Shown: in pieces, positions 51,247-59,281 of the stretch
Position numbering within the stretch: the stretch's first letter is position 1
Layout of the letters: every line of letters begins with the position of its first letter
Assembly: GCA_030681645.1 (NCBI GenBank)
Contig: JAUXRX010000018.1
Coordinates: 310,001 to 374,000, forward strand
From: Archangium sp.
Lineage (GTDB): Bacteria; Myxococcota; Myxococcia; Myxococcales; Myxococcaceae
Reading direction: 5' to 3'
Length of the DNA stretch: 64,000 nucleotides
The notes under the pieces: generated by a model
Told to the model about the DNA's origin: nothing
What the model saw: the letters and a program-made list of their open reading frames with translations, nothing else
The model's database searches: none
Position numbers and translations under genes: made by a program

Positions 51247-52064
51247 ACCGGCACGGCGAAGTCGCGCAGCACGGCGTTGAGCGAGGTCTTTTGATCGGTC
51301 GAGGCGCTGCGCTTGCCGATGATCAGCGCGCAGGGCAGCTGGTACTCGCCCGCGGGGAACTTCTTGGGGCGGGTGCCGGGGATCACCACGCTGCGCGCGG
51401 GGACGCGGCCCTTGAACACCACTTCCTGCTCGCCGGTGACGTCGATGATCGGCGTCGACGCGGTGAGCACGGTGTTGGCGCCGATGACGGCCTCCTCTTC
51501 GACCACCACGCCCTCGACGATCACGCTGCGGCTGCCGATGAAGGCGCCGTCTTCGATGATCACCGGGCGGGCCGAGCTGGGCTCGAGCACGCCGCCCAGG
51601 CCCACGCCGCCCGAGAGGTGCACGTTGCGCCCCACCTGGGCGCAGCTGCCCACGGTGGCCCAGGTGTCGACCATGGTGCCCGAGCCGACCCAGGCGCCGA
51701 TGTTCACGTAGCCCGGCATCACGATCACCCCGCGCTCGCAGAACGCGCCGAAGCGCACCACGCCCGGGGGCACCACCCGCACCCCCGCCTCGGCGAGGCC
51801 CTTCTTCAGGGGGATCTTGTCGTGGAACTCGAAGGGCGGCAGCTCCATCGTCTTCATCTCGCTGATGGAGAAGAAGAGGAGAATCGCTTCCTTCACCCAG
51901 GCGTTGACCTCCCAGCCGTTCTCGCCCTTCTGGGCCACCCGCAGCACGCCGCGGTCGACGAGGTTGAGCGTCTCGCGAATGGCCATCGCGTAGAACGGCT
52001 CGTGGGCCTTTTCCCGGTCGATGTACGCGGCCGTGACGCGCTGCTTGAGGTCGTCGACGTTCAT
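51243..52064 (-). CDS. dapD: Tetrahydrodipicolinate N-succinyltransferase
   Basis: 273 residues, the standard DapD size. The N-terminal helical domain is followed by a left-handed beta-helix of hexapeptide repeats from about residue 100 (GVVRFGAFCERGVIVMPGYV; VGSGTMVDTWATVGSCAQVG; HLSGGVGLGGVLEP). It transfers succinyl from succinyl-CoA to tetrahydrodipicolinate in lysine/DAP synthesis. Overlaps dapE by ATGA, and both steps of the succinylase branch are thus coupled. Confidence 0.97.
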   Translation of the reverse strand: MNVDDLKQRVTAAYIDREKAHEPFYAMAIRETLNLVDRGVLRVAQKGENGWEVNAWVKEAILLFFSISEMKTMELPPFEFHDKIPLKKGLAEAGVRVVPPGVVRFGAFCERGVIVMPGYVNIGAWVGSGTMVDTWATVGSCAQVGRNVHLSGGVGLGGVLEPSSARPVIIEDGAFIGSRSVIVEGVVVEEEAVIGANTVLTASTPIIDVTGEQEVVFKGRVPARSVVIPGTRPKKFPAGEYQLPCALIIGKRSASTDQKTSLNAVLRDFAVPV

Positions 52065-52179
52065 GCGTTGTTTCTACCCTCTCGCTCGCCTGAGTTGATC
52101 ACCGTTCTGTCGCCAGCGCGCCCCAGTTCCCCAGGTGCGCTGGCGCCCCGGCGTCAGAGCGGCATCGACTCAGGGGAGC

Positions 52180-52659
52180 TCAGGGTTGGCGCGCTCGCCG
52201 CCTGCGCAGCAGCGGGAAGAGCGCCGCCAGGAACACCAGCTCGGGAATCACCGCGGCGCCACAGCCGAAGCGGGGCGGGGGAATGACGGTGGTGCTGCCG
52301 CCTCCGCCTCCCGCGCCCCCGCCCGTGCCCATGGACGCGACGTTGGGGCTGGTGCCCGCCATCAGCTCGGCCACGTCGGTGACGCCGTCGCCGTCGCTGT
52401 CGACGCTCTCGGTGGCGAGCGCGTCGAGGGCCGCGTTGAGCGTGGCGGTGTCGTTGGCCACCAGGCCGCGCATGCGCACCGCCCGGCCGAAGGGGGTGTT
52501 GACCGTGCCAGCGCCGGTGATGCCGTTGGTGTGGCACAGCGCGCACAGCTCAGGGGGCAGCTCGGCCAGCGAGTACTTGTTCTGGATGACCGCCGGGTAG
52601 GTGTCGGTGGCCCAGGCGGGGACGGCGACGAGGAAGAGCAGCAGAGAGGTGCGTTTCAC
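52180..52659 (-). CDS. Single-heme protein with Ca-binding repeat and MYXO-CTERM tail
   Basis: 159 residues: signal peptide (PAWA, ~18), a c-type heme site CALCH (about 39-43), a calcium-binding DSDGDGVTDVAEL loop (about 86-98), a Gly-rich linker and a C-terminal tail of GCGA, hydrophobic helix and RRRR (MYXO-CTERM layout). It should be a surface-exposed heme protein. It starts 12 bp after the heme/beta-barrel gene, on the same transcript. Confidence 0.85.
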   Translation of the reverse strand: MKRTSLLLFLVAVPAWATDTYPAVIQNKYSLAELPPELCALCHTNGITGAGTVNTPFGRAVRMRGLVANDTATLNAALDALATESVDSDGDGVTDVAELMAGTSPNVASMGTGGGAGGGGGSTTVIPPPRFGCGAAVIPELVFLAALFPLLRRRRARQP

Positions 52660-52671
52660 GAAGTCGTCCTC

Positions 52672-53886
52672 TCAGAGAAACAGGTGGAGGTGCACCAGCA
52701 GCGAATACTCGAACGCCGCGATGGTGGCGCCGGGGGTGGAACGGCGGCGGAAGATGTTGTCGATGCGCAGCTCGACGTGCGGCAGGAAATACCACGTGGC
52801 CGAGAGCCAGCCCCCCACCGAAGGGCCAGGCTCACCCGCGCCGGTGTGCCCCGCCTCGAGGGTGCCGATGAGGTGGAGCCCCTGCATGAGATCGAAGTCG
52901 GCCTGCGCCAGCGCGGCGAAGCCGATGCGATCGAGCTGCTGGGGCGATTGCCAGACCAGGAAGTCACCCTCGGCCAGCAGGGCGAGCTTCTCGGAGGGGG
53001 CGATGCGGGCGAACAGGCCGTGCGCGTGCCGGACGGTCTGTTGCTGGGTGGCGAGATCGGCGCCGGCGTACGTGATGAGGCTGCTGAGCCCGAGGTACGC
53101 GTTGTGTGACAACGAGTACTCGCCGAACGCGGAATAGCCGCGCTCGCGGTAGATGTCGGGGCCGACCTGGAAGTTGCCGATGATGCCCATCACCTCGCCG
53201 CGCAGCGACTCGGAGTTGTACGCCGCGCTCACGCCCACCTGCTGGCCCACGTTGATGTCGGTGCGGGTCAGCGCGCGCACGTAGCTGTTGTGCTCGTTGT
53301 TGCGCAGGCCAAAGGGCAGGTTCATGCGCCCGGCGCGCACCATCACCGCTTCGTCGGCGAACTTCGCGCCCAGCCAGAACTCGCGGGCCACCCACTGCAC
53401 GCTGCAGCGGCCCGCGCTCGGATCGCAGAGGGGGGCGATGGCGGCCGGGCCGGAGTAGGCGACGGCGTTGGTGGAGTACGTGCCGACCCCGGTGGTGACG
53501 TGGGCCACCACGGGGCCGAGGTTGAGCGTGGCGTAGAGGTCGGTCGCCATGAGCAGCGGCACGAAGGGCGACGAGCTCGCCGGGCGGATCATCGAGGCGT
53601 AACGGAAGTTGCCCGACAGGTTGATCAGCTCGGGCAGCTCGATGAACCAGAGGAAGTTGGCCGAGCGGGGCACCTCTTCCTCGTCCTTGCGCGGCTGGGT
53701 GCGCCAGCGCACCAGCACGTCGGCCTGGGCGCGCCCGTAGGGGGTGAGCTGGCCGGCGCCGGACGGGTCGACGTGACAGGTCGCGCAGCTCCCGTAGCTG
53801 TGCTTCACCATCCAGGGGAAGGCCCAGGCCGGGGCAGAGACCAGCGACGCCAGCAGGAACCAACGCACGATCGAGTGAGGAGCCAC
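52672..53886 (-). CDS. Outer-membrane beta-barrel with N-terminal c-type heme
   Basis: 404 residues from a GTG start. Signal peptide (cleavage near PAWAF, residue 22), then a heme site CATCH at about 34-38 (KHSYGSCATCHVDPSGAG), then about 330 residues of alternating amphipathic strands with Gly/Tyr/Trp turns, ending in a short strand closed by Phe-Leu, as in outer-membrane porins. One polypeptide therefore seems to carry both heme and pore. Pairs naturally with the heme/MYXO-CTERM protein encoded next and may pass electrons across the outer membrane (inference). Confidence 0.82.
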   Translation of the reverse strand: MAPHSIVRWFLLASLVSAPAWAFPWMVKHSYGSCATCHVDPSGAGQLTPYGRAQADVLVRWRTQPRKDEEEVPRSANFLWFIELPELINLSGNFRYASMIRPASSSPFVPLLMATDLYATLNLGPVVAHVTTGVGTYSTNAVAYSGPAAIAPLCDPSAGRCSVQWVAREFWLGAKFADEAVMVRAGRMNLPFGLRNNEHNSYVRALTRTDINVGQQVGVSAAYNSESLRGEVMGIIGNFQVGPDIYRERGYSAFGEYSLSHNAYLGLSSLITYAGADLATQQQTVRHAHGLFARIAPSEKLALLAEGDFLVWQSPQQLDRIGFAALAQADFDLMQGLHLIGTLEAGHTGAGEPGPSVGGWLSATWYFLPHVELRIDNIFRRRSTPGATIAAFEYSLLVHLHLFL

Positions 53887-53924
53887 GGCGCGCGTACTTT
53901 CGCCTATTTCGCCGTGAGCGAAAG

Positions 53925-54446
53925 TTACTTCTTCACCTTGAACTTCGCGCCCACCACGATGTCCGGCTTCACGGTCACCCCGAGGTAGGACCGGATCTTG
54001 ATGCCGAAGTCGCCGAGGTTGAGGTTGGCGCTGCCTTCGATCTCACAGGTGTTGCCCGCACACTTCGGGGTGTAGGTGAACTTCGTGTCCTTCTTCTGGC
54101 CGTTGAGCTCGAAGGTGCCTGTGAGCTCGTGGGGCCCGCCACTCTCCTTGAGCGAGGCGACGGGGACGGTGAGCGTCACCAGCGGGAAGTCCTTGGCGTG
54201 CGTGTCTTCGAGCATGTGCTTGTTGCGCAGCCCGTTGTCGGTGTCGACGTCCTCGAGCTTCACGGTGATCCTGAGGTTCTTGCCGTCGTCGGCGACCGTC
54301 ACCTTCTCGCTGGTGCCGTGGATCTTGAACCCGGCCGGGCCCTTCGCATCGAAGGTCACCGTGCCGCCGCCTTCCTGGGTCCAGCCGGCGAAGGCGAGTG
54401 AGGCGATGAGCAGCGAGGCGGTGAAGAGCGAACGAGGGGAGGGCAT
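53925..54446 (-). CDS. YceI-like periplasmic lipocalin-fold protein
   Basis: 173 residues from the ATG at 54446; signal peptide ending SLAFAG. The mature part is a single beta-barrel domain with YceI features: TVTFDAKGPAGFKIHG, HMLEDTHAKDFPLVTLTV (the HLxxxxFFDxxKYP region) and LTGTFELNGQKKDTKFT. YceI proteins bind isoprenoid-type lipids such as ubiquinone-8. As first gene of an operon with two heme proteins, it may carry a quinone or lipid for that electron route (inference). Confidence 0.88.
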   Translation of the reverse strand: MPSPRSLFTASLLIASLAFAGWTQEGGGTVTFDAKGPAGFKIHGTSEKVTVADDGKNLRITVKLEDVDTDNGLRNKHMLEDTHAKDFPLVTLTVPVASLKESGGPHELTGTFELNGQKKDTKFTYTPKCAGNTCEIEGSANLNLGDFGIKIRSYLGVTVKPDIVVGAKFKVKK

Positions 54447-54569
54447 GGAGGTCTCCGTGAGTGAAGGGCGCGCAGTGTACGGAAGCGGCGGGCGAAAGTG
54501 TGACGATGCGTTGTGCCTGAAATTCCAAATGAGGGGACAGCAGCGATCTGCCATCATGTGGGCTGATTC

Positions 54570-55790
54570 ATGAGCACCCCCTGGGACGAGTTTGCACGTG
54601 TCTGCGTCGACGTCCTCAAGGCGAGGGGGGAGGTCCGGCCGATCACCCTCGACGAGAAGCGCGACCGGCTGGTGGTGGGCGAGCCGGGGGGGCCGATCTC
54701 GTTCGTGCACCTGCTCCACGCCCGCCCCGAGTGGGAAGCCGCGCCCCTGGGCGCCCGGCCCCGGGTGCTGCATCGCCGGTTCTGGTCGTCGATCCGCAAC
54801 GACACCGCGGCCACCCGCGAGCAGGTGCTGCGCGGCGTGCTGCCCCGGGTCAGGGACCGCGCCTGGTTCTCGGCCGTGCGCAGGCAGGCAGAGCTGGAGC
54901 TGGGGGCGGACGAGACGGCCATCGACGAGGTGATGCTCCCGTTTTCCGCCATCAACGAAGAGCTCGCCGCGCACCTCGCCTACGAGCTGCCCTCGTCGGT
55001 CACCGAGATCGGTCCCGATCGCCTCCAGGCATGGGGCATGACCTTCGATCAGCTCTACGAGCGCGCGAAGGACAACCTGCGGGCGGCCTCGAAGGCCCCG
55101 TGGGAAGAAGCGACGCCGGGCGTCTTCGTCTCGCCCTTCCACGACTCGCTCGACGCCACGCGCGTGGTGCTGCCCGAGCTGTTCACCTCGATGCCGCTCA
55201 AGGGCAAGCCCGTCTTCATCGCGCCCACCCACGACATCGTGTTCGTCACCGGCGACGACGACCCCGAGGGGCTGCAGCAGATCGCGGTGTGGACCGAGGA
55301 AGCCCTGCTCGAGCCGCGCGCCCACACGGCCATCGCCTTCAGGTTGGTGGACGGCAAGTGGGAACGCTGGCTGCCGGCGAAGGGCCACCCCGCGTTCGCC
55401 AAGCTCAAGCTGCTGGCCCTGCAGACCACCGCGTCCGCGTACTCGCGTCAGAAAGAAGTGCTCGAGGCGCTGCTCGAATCGAACGGGCACGAGATCCTCG
55501 TGGCCACGTTGCGGGCATTCCGCTCGCCCGCGGGTGACGTCTTCACCGCGTGTGCGTGGCAGGACGGGCTCGAGGCGCTGTTGCCCCAGACCGATCGCAT
55601 CGACTTCGTGCGGCCGGGCCCGGGGAACACGCCGTCTTCAGCGAAGGTGTGGAGCACCACCTTCGAGATCGCGCGCAAGACGCTCGGTGAGCTGATGCAG
55701 CCCATCGGCGATCTACCGGAGCGCTGGCGCGTGAAGGGCTTCCCCACCGAGGCCCAGCTGGAACAGATGGCGCTCGAGGGGAAGCTGTAG
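54570..55790 (+). CDS. Hypothetical cytosolic protein, DUF1444-like
   Basis: 406 residues, no signal peptide or TM helix. The middle (about 125-290) has two alpha/beta halves with phrases such as INEELAAHLAYELPS and VFIAPTHDIVFVTGDDDPEGL, which recall DUF1444 (YtpQ) proteins; I am not sure of the match. Charged, Trp-containing; nothing catalytic recognised. It converges with the cytochrome gene 10 bp downstream. Confidence 0.7.
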   Translation: MSTPWDEFARVCVDVLKARGEVRPITLDEKRDRLVVGEPGGPISFVHLLHARPEWEAAPLGARPRVLHRRFWSSIRNDTAATREQVLRGVLPRVRDRAWFSAVRRQAELELGADETAIDEVMLPFSAINEELAAHLAYELPSSVTEIGPDRLQAWGMTFDQLYERAKDNLRAASKAPWEEATPGVFVSPFHDSLDATRVVLPELFTSMPLKGKPVFIAPTHDIVFVTGDDDPEGLQQIAVWTEEALLEPRAHTAIAFRLVDGKWERWLPAKGHPAFAKLKLLALQTTASAYSRQKEVLEALLESNGHEILVATLRAFRSPAGDVFTACAWQDGLEALLPQTDRIDFVRPGPGNTPSSAKVWSTTFEIARKTLGELMQPIGDLPERWRVKGFPTEAQLEQMALEGKL

Positions 55791-55800
55791 GACCTGCCGG

Positions 55801-56214
55801 TTACTTCTTGGCGGGCTTCTTCGCGGCCTTGGCCGGAGCGGCGGGCGCGGCCTTGGCCGGCTTGAACTTCATCACGAAGGCCGCCACGTCGCGGATCTGC
55901 TGATCGTTGAGCGCGCCCGACCACGCCACCATCATGGGCGACTTGCCGTTGGCCTGGCCGCCGAGCTTCACCATCTTGTAGACCCACTCCTCGGTGATGC
56001 GCTCGGCGTTGGCCGGGTCGGTGAAGTTGCCGGGCTTGGGGGTGAGGGCCGCGCCAGCGGGGCCGTTGCCGTCGCCCTTCTCGCCATGGCACGAGATGCA
56101 GAGGGTCTTGTAGTGGGCCTCGCCCTTGGCCGCGTCGCCCTTGAGCTCGAAGGGAGCATCAGCAGCGAGAGCGGGGAGCGCAACGAGACCGGCGAGCAGC
56201 ACGAGCTTCTTCAT
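55801..56214 (-). CDS. Class I cytochrome c
   Basis: 137 residues: signal peptide (PALAAD, ~18), heme site CISCH (about 39-43), and a likely axial Met in the loop GKSPMMVAW (about 93). The fold is the small soluble cytochrome c used between bc1-type complexes and terminal reductases. The last ~20 residues are an Ala/Pro/Lys repeat tail (AKKPAKK), uncommon in the family and perhaps for docking to the envelope. Confidence 0.92.
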   Translation of the reverse strand: MKKLVLLAGLVALPALAADAPFELKGDAAKGEAHYKTLCISCHGEKGDGNGPAGAALTPKPGNFTDPANAERITEEWVYKMVKLGGQANGKSPMMVAWSGALNDQQIRDVAAFVMKFKPAKAAPAAPAKAAKKPAKK

Positions 56215-56328
56215 GGGGAATTCCTCCTGGGGAAGTGATGAGACGGCGTGGGAGACGGGGCGCTCTTGGCGCGATTCAGTCGGCCCGGCAAGTCAGATGA
56301 ACCTGACCCTCGGAATGCGTGATCTGAA

Positions 56329-56883
56329 TCACTTCGCGGCAGAATCTGCGCTGATGAGGGCGCGGATCGCCTCGGCGACCGACGTGAGTGGGTGTGGGTC
56401 GCCCGCGGGCACGGCCACTTCGGGCCCGGCCAGCCGGGTTCCGTCGCGCAGCACCACCTCGAGCAGCGCCAGCGAGAGTGGCGGGTGCTCGAAGACCTGC
56501 ACGGACACCCGGGTGATCTCTTTCGCGGGGCTGCGCCGGGGGGCGACGGAGAAGGCCACCGGCCAGCCCTCGACCGAGTCCCTGGTGAAGCGCAGGCGCA
56601 CCCCCAGCCTCGCCCGCTGCACGTTGCGCAGCGACGCCGGCAGGCCGAGCAGGGCGACGACGAGGAGGAGCGCGCTGATGGGCCAGATGATCAGGCGGGC
56701 GCTCGCGGGGGTGGCGAGCCCCAGCGCGAGCGCGACGGCCAACGAGCCGAAGGACACGACGAGCGAGCCCCCGGCCCTGCGCCAGCCCCCGGCGCGGTGC
56801 TGCTCGAGCACGAGCTCGTCGGCGCTGTGACGGGCGACGCGCCAGTCGGGCCCGAGCGCGCGGCCTTCGAGGCGCTCAGTCAT
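56329..56883 (-). CDS. Hypothetical membrane protein (PH-like)
   Basis: 184 residues. Two TM helices (about 43-60 and 64-82) are followed by a cytosolic beta-rich domain (about 95-170), a layout seen in small bacterial PH-like proteins. Overlaps the ppk2 stop by 8 bp on the same strand, so it is co-transcribed with it. No named family assigned. Confidence 0.75.
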   Translation of the reverse strand: MTERLEGRALGPDWRVARHSADELVLEQHRAGGWRRAGGSLVVSFGSLAVALALGLATPASARLIIWPISALLLVVALLGLPASLRNVQRARLGVRLRFTRDSVEGWPVAFSVAPRRSPAKEITRVSVQVFEHPPLSLALLEVVLRDGTRLAGPEVAVPAGDPHPLTSVAEAIRALISADSAAK

Positions 56884-57676
56884 CGAGCGCGTCGATGGCG
56901 GTCTGCAGCACCTTGAGGCGCGCGACGCGCTTGTCGTTGGCGGGAATGATCACCCAGGGCGCGTCGGGCCGGTGGGTGCGATCGAACACGTCCTGGTAGG
57001 CCTGCAGGTAGTCGCCCCACTTCTTGCGGTTGCGCCAGTCGTCCGGCCCGAGCTTGAAGTTCTTGATGGGGTCCTGCTCGCGTTCCTTGAAGCGCTCGAG
57101 CTGGGTCTTCTGGTCGATGTGCAGGAAGAGCTTCACCACCGTCACGCCGTCGTCGCTGTGCATGCGCTCGAAGCCGTTGATCTCGTCGTAGGCGCGCTGC
57201 CATTCCTTCACCGAGGCGTAGCCCTCGACGCGCTCGACCAGCACCCGGCCGTACCAGCTGCGATCGAAGATCGCGATCGTGCCCTTGGGCGGCATGCGGG
57301 TGGCGAAGCGCCAGAGGTAATGGTGCGAGCGCTCTTCTTCACCGGGCGCGGCGATGGGCCACACCTTGTACCCGCGCGGGTCCATCTGGGCCGTCATGCG
57401 CTTGATCGCGCCGCCCTTGCCCGCGGCGTCCCAGCCCTCGAAGACGAAGACCGCGCGGCGCTTCTCCATCCAGTAGCGGACCTGGAGCTCGTAGAGGCGT
57501 TCCTGCATGTCCTCGAGCTTCTCGTCGGCGGCGTCCTTGTCCTTCGTCTTTGCGCTCAGGTCGGTGCCGGCGAGGTCGAGCGTCCCGGGCGGGTGAACGT
57601 CGAAGTCCCACGCCTCGAGGGTGCGGTCGGTGAATCGGCTGGAATGTCTGGCCTTCCTCTTGTCTTTCTTGCCCAT
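56876..57676 (-). CDS. ppk2: Polyphosphate kinase 2
   Basis: 266 residues from the ATG at 57676, the usual PPK2 size. Walker A GWDAAGKGG (about 81-89), Walker B region TIAIFDRSWYGRVLVERVEG (about 132-151) and lid motif; all conserved Arg/Asp are present. PPK2 moves phosphate between polyphosphate and nucleotides, mostly to make NTP or NDP. The subclass (NDP- or NMP-specific) cannot be settled by eye. Confidence 0.94.
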   Translation of the reverse strand: MGKKDKRKARHSSRFTDRTLEAWDFDVHPPGTLDLAGTDLSAKTKDKDAADEKLEDMQERLYELQVRYWMEKRRAVFVFEGWDAAGKGGAIKRMTAQMDPRGYKVWPIAAPGEEERSHHYLWRFATRMPPKGTIAIFDRSWYGRVLVERVEGYASVKEWQRAYDEINGFERMHSDDGVTVVKLFLHIDQKTQLERFKEREQDPIKNFKLGPDDWRNRKKWGDYLQAYQDVFDRTHRPDAPWVIIPANDKRVARLKVLQTAIDALDD

Positions 57677-57730
57677 GGGAAGTGCAGTGTGCCGCATGAA
57701 ATGGTTTCTGGCGCCGTTCGTTGAGGGGTC

Positions 57731-57988
57731 ATGAACGTCGCTCATGTCAGCCGCTACGTGCGCAGCGCTTCAGTGGCGCGCTGGAAGAAGCTGCTGGGCG
57801 TGCTGGCGGTGATCTACGCGGTGATGCCGATCGACCTCATCCCCGACGTGGTGCCCGTGCTCGGCTGGCTGGACGACATCGGCTTCCTCACCGTCGCCTT
57901 CGGCTTCATCGCGCGCGACATGGCGAAGCACGCGAAGCAGGTGCCGCCGGCTGAAGTGGTGATCGACTCCGCGCCGGTGCAGCGCTGA
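57731..57988 (+). CDS. DUF1232 (YkvA-type) membrane protein
   Basis: 85 residues. Contains the full DUF1232 signature in KKLLGVLAVIYAVMPIDLIP and the following DVVPVLGWLDDIGF (about residues 19-52). Two short hydrophobic segments. Widespread, role unknown. Divergent from ppk2 with a 54-bp gap. Confidence 0.88.
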   Translation: MNVAHVSRYVRSASVARWKKLLGVLAVIYAVMPIDLIPDVVPVLGWLDDIGFLTVAFGFIARDMAKHAKQVPPAEVVIDSAPVQR

Positions 57989-58026
57989 CGCTGGCGGACC
58001 GGGCGCCGGGTGAGTAGTCACTGGCC

Positions 58027-58734
58027 ATGCGCTGGCTCTGCTCCCTCGCCCTGACGACGACCCTGCTGGTGGCCCTCACCCCCCGCGCCGCGAGGGCCTG
58101 AGGCGTCTCGCCTCCCGTCGGTCCGACGGGGCTCGCACAGCGGTGTCACGGCGCCGCGAAGGAAGGCCACGAGCCTCCGAGGTGGCGCGTGGGCGCGACC
58201 TTCGGCGCGTTCCGCACCACGCTGCTGTTCTCCGACGGCACCACGCCGCGGCTGGAGCAGCTGGCCGTATCGGCCTCGCTGGAGTACCGCGTGTCGGATC
58301 GCGTCACGCTGGTGGGGGCGGCCGGCGCGATGATCATGGGCCAGCTCGGAGGTGTGGCGACCACGCCCGGTGGGGTGGGGAGCCTGGCGATCTCGATGCT
58401 GCTGCTGGAGCAGGGAACCTGGTCGCCGTTTCTCCAGTTCTCGGGTTCGCTCGCGGTCTCGGCCATGCGCGCCGCCGAGACGAACTACGTGGCCATCGAC
58501 TTCCGCGCAGGGCTCGCCGCGGGATGGACGTTCTTCGAGCGCTTCACCCCGTACGCCGTGCTGCGCGCCTTCGGTGGGCCGGTCTTCTACGGCAGCGCCA
58601 CCGGCACCGACGCGTACCATGTGCAGCTCGGCGCGGGCTTCGTGGTGGGGTTGCCAGGCGGGCTCGATCTCTCGGCCGAGCTCATTCCGCTCGGCGAACA
58701 GCGGGTGACGGCAGGCCTCGGCTTCTCGTTCTGA
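58027..58734 (+). pseudogene. Outer-membrane beta-barrel gene interrupted by UGA after the signal peptide
   Basis: One frame of 236 codons with a single internal stop. Codons 1-24 encode a complete signal peptide (basic start MRW, hydrophobic core, end RAARA). TGA at 58099-58101 is codon 25, exactly at the cleavage site. The same frame then runs open to 58734 and encodes a beta-barrel of about 180 residues ending GLGFSF, with the terminal Phe of outer-membrane proteins. Simple reading: TGG (Trp) or another codon mutated to TGA. A GTG at 58189 could start the rest, but without a signal peptide it would not be exported. Two tight hairpins follow the stop (58100-58114, 58114-58130). Confidence 0.75.
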
Positions 58735-58743
58735 AGGTTCTGC

Positions 58744-58765
58744 GCGTACCCACATGTGGGTACGC
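58744..58765. repeat. Perfect 22-bp palindrome
   Basis: GCGTACCCACA / TGTGGGTACGC, two perfect 11-bp half-sites with no spacer, in the gap between the barrel gene and the CBS-domain gene (same strand). No T-run follows. It could be an operator for the CBS gene or a weak terminator for the barrel gene. Confidence 0.75.
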
Positions 58766-58837
58766 AGGACTTGCGGCGGCGCACGGGGGCATCGCCGCGC
58801 AGAGATTGCTGGCACAGCGGGTGCTGCGGGCAGGGGG

Positions 58838-59230
58838 ATGATCAAGATCCACCCGGTCCGCAAGTTCATGTCGACCTCGCCGATCACCGTCGGGCCTGGC
58901 GCGAAGCGCACCGAGGCGCTCGCGCTGATGCGGGCGAAGAAGATTCACCACATGCCGGTCTGTGACAGCGGCCGGGTGGTGGGCATGGTGACCGAGTCGG
59001 ATCTCGCCGAGCCCGAGCCGGGTGGTGAGGGGAAGATGGTGAAGGACCTGATGCGCGCGCGGCCGTACACCGTCTCGCCGGAGTCGCCCGTCGACGAGGT
59101 GGTGAAGGAGATGGCAGGCCACAAGCACGGCTCGGCGGCGGTGGTGGTCGACAACGGGCGGGTGGTGGGCATGTTCACGGCCACCGACGGGCTGAGGGCG
59201 TTCGCAGACTTCCTGCGCACCGCTCGCTGA
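58838..59230 (+). CDS. CBS-domain pair protein
   Basis: 130 residues from the ATG at 58838 (GGGGG upstream). Two CBS motifs form the whole protein: MSTSPITVGPGAKRTEALAL (11-30) to MPVCDSGRVVGMVTESDLA, then LMRARPYTVSPESPVDEVV to VVVDNGRVVGMFTATDGLR. A CBS pair (Bateman module) binds adenosine ligands and often senses energy charge. No effector domain is attached; the target is unknown. Confidence 0.93.
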   Translation: MIKIHPVRKFMSTSPITVGPGAKRTEALALMRAKKIHHMPVCDSGRVVGMVTESDLAEPEPGGEGKMVKDLMRARPYTVSPESPVDEVVKEMAGHKHGSAAVVVDNGRVVGMFTATDGLRAFADFLRTAR

Positions 59231-59281
59231 AAAGCCCGAAAAGGGAGTGCGCGCGGCGGCCCACGGGGGCAGAAGGCGGGC

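Noticed and set aside
58099..58130. Second selenocysteine site at the UGA in the barrel gene
   Set aside because: No thiol-redox motif surrounds it, the position is the signal peptidase site, and beta-barrels of this kind have no conserved Cys there. The hairpins alone are not enough, so it is filed as a nonsense-interrupted gene.
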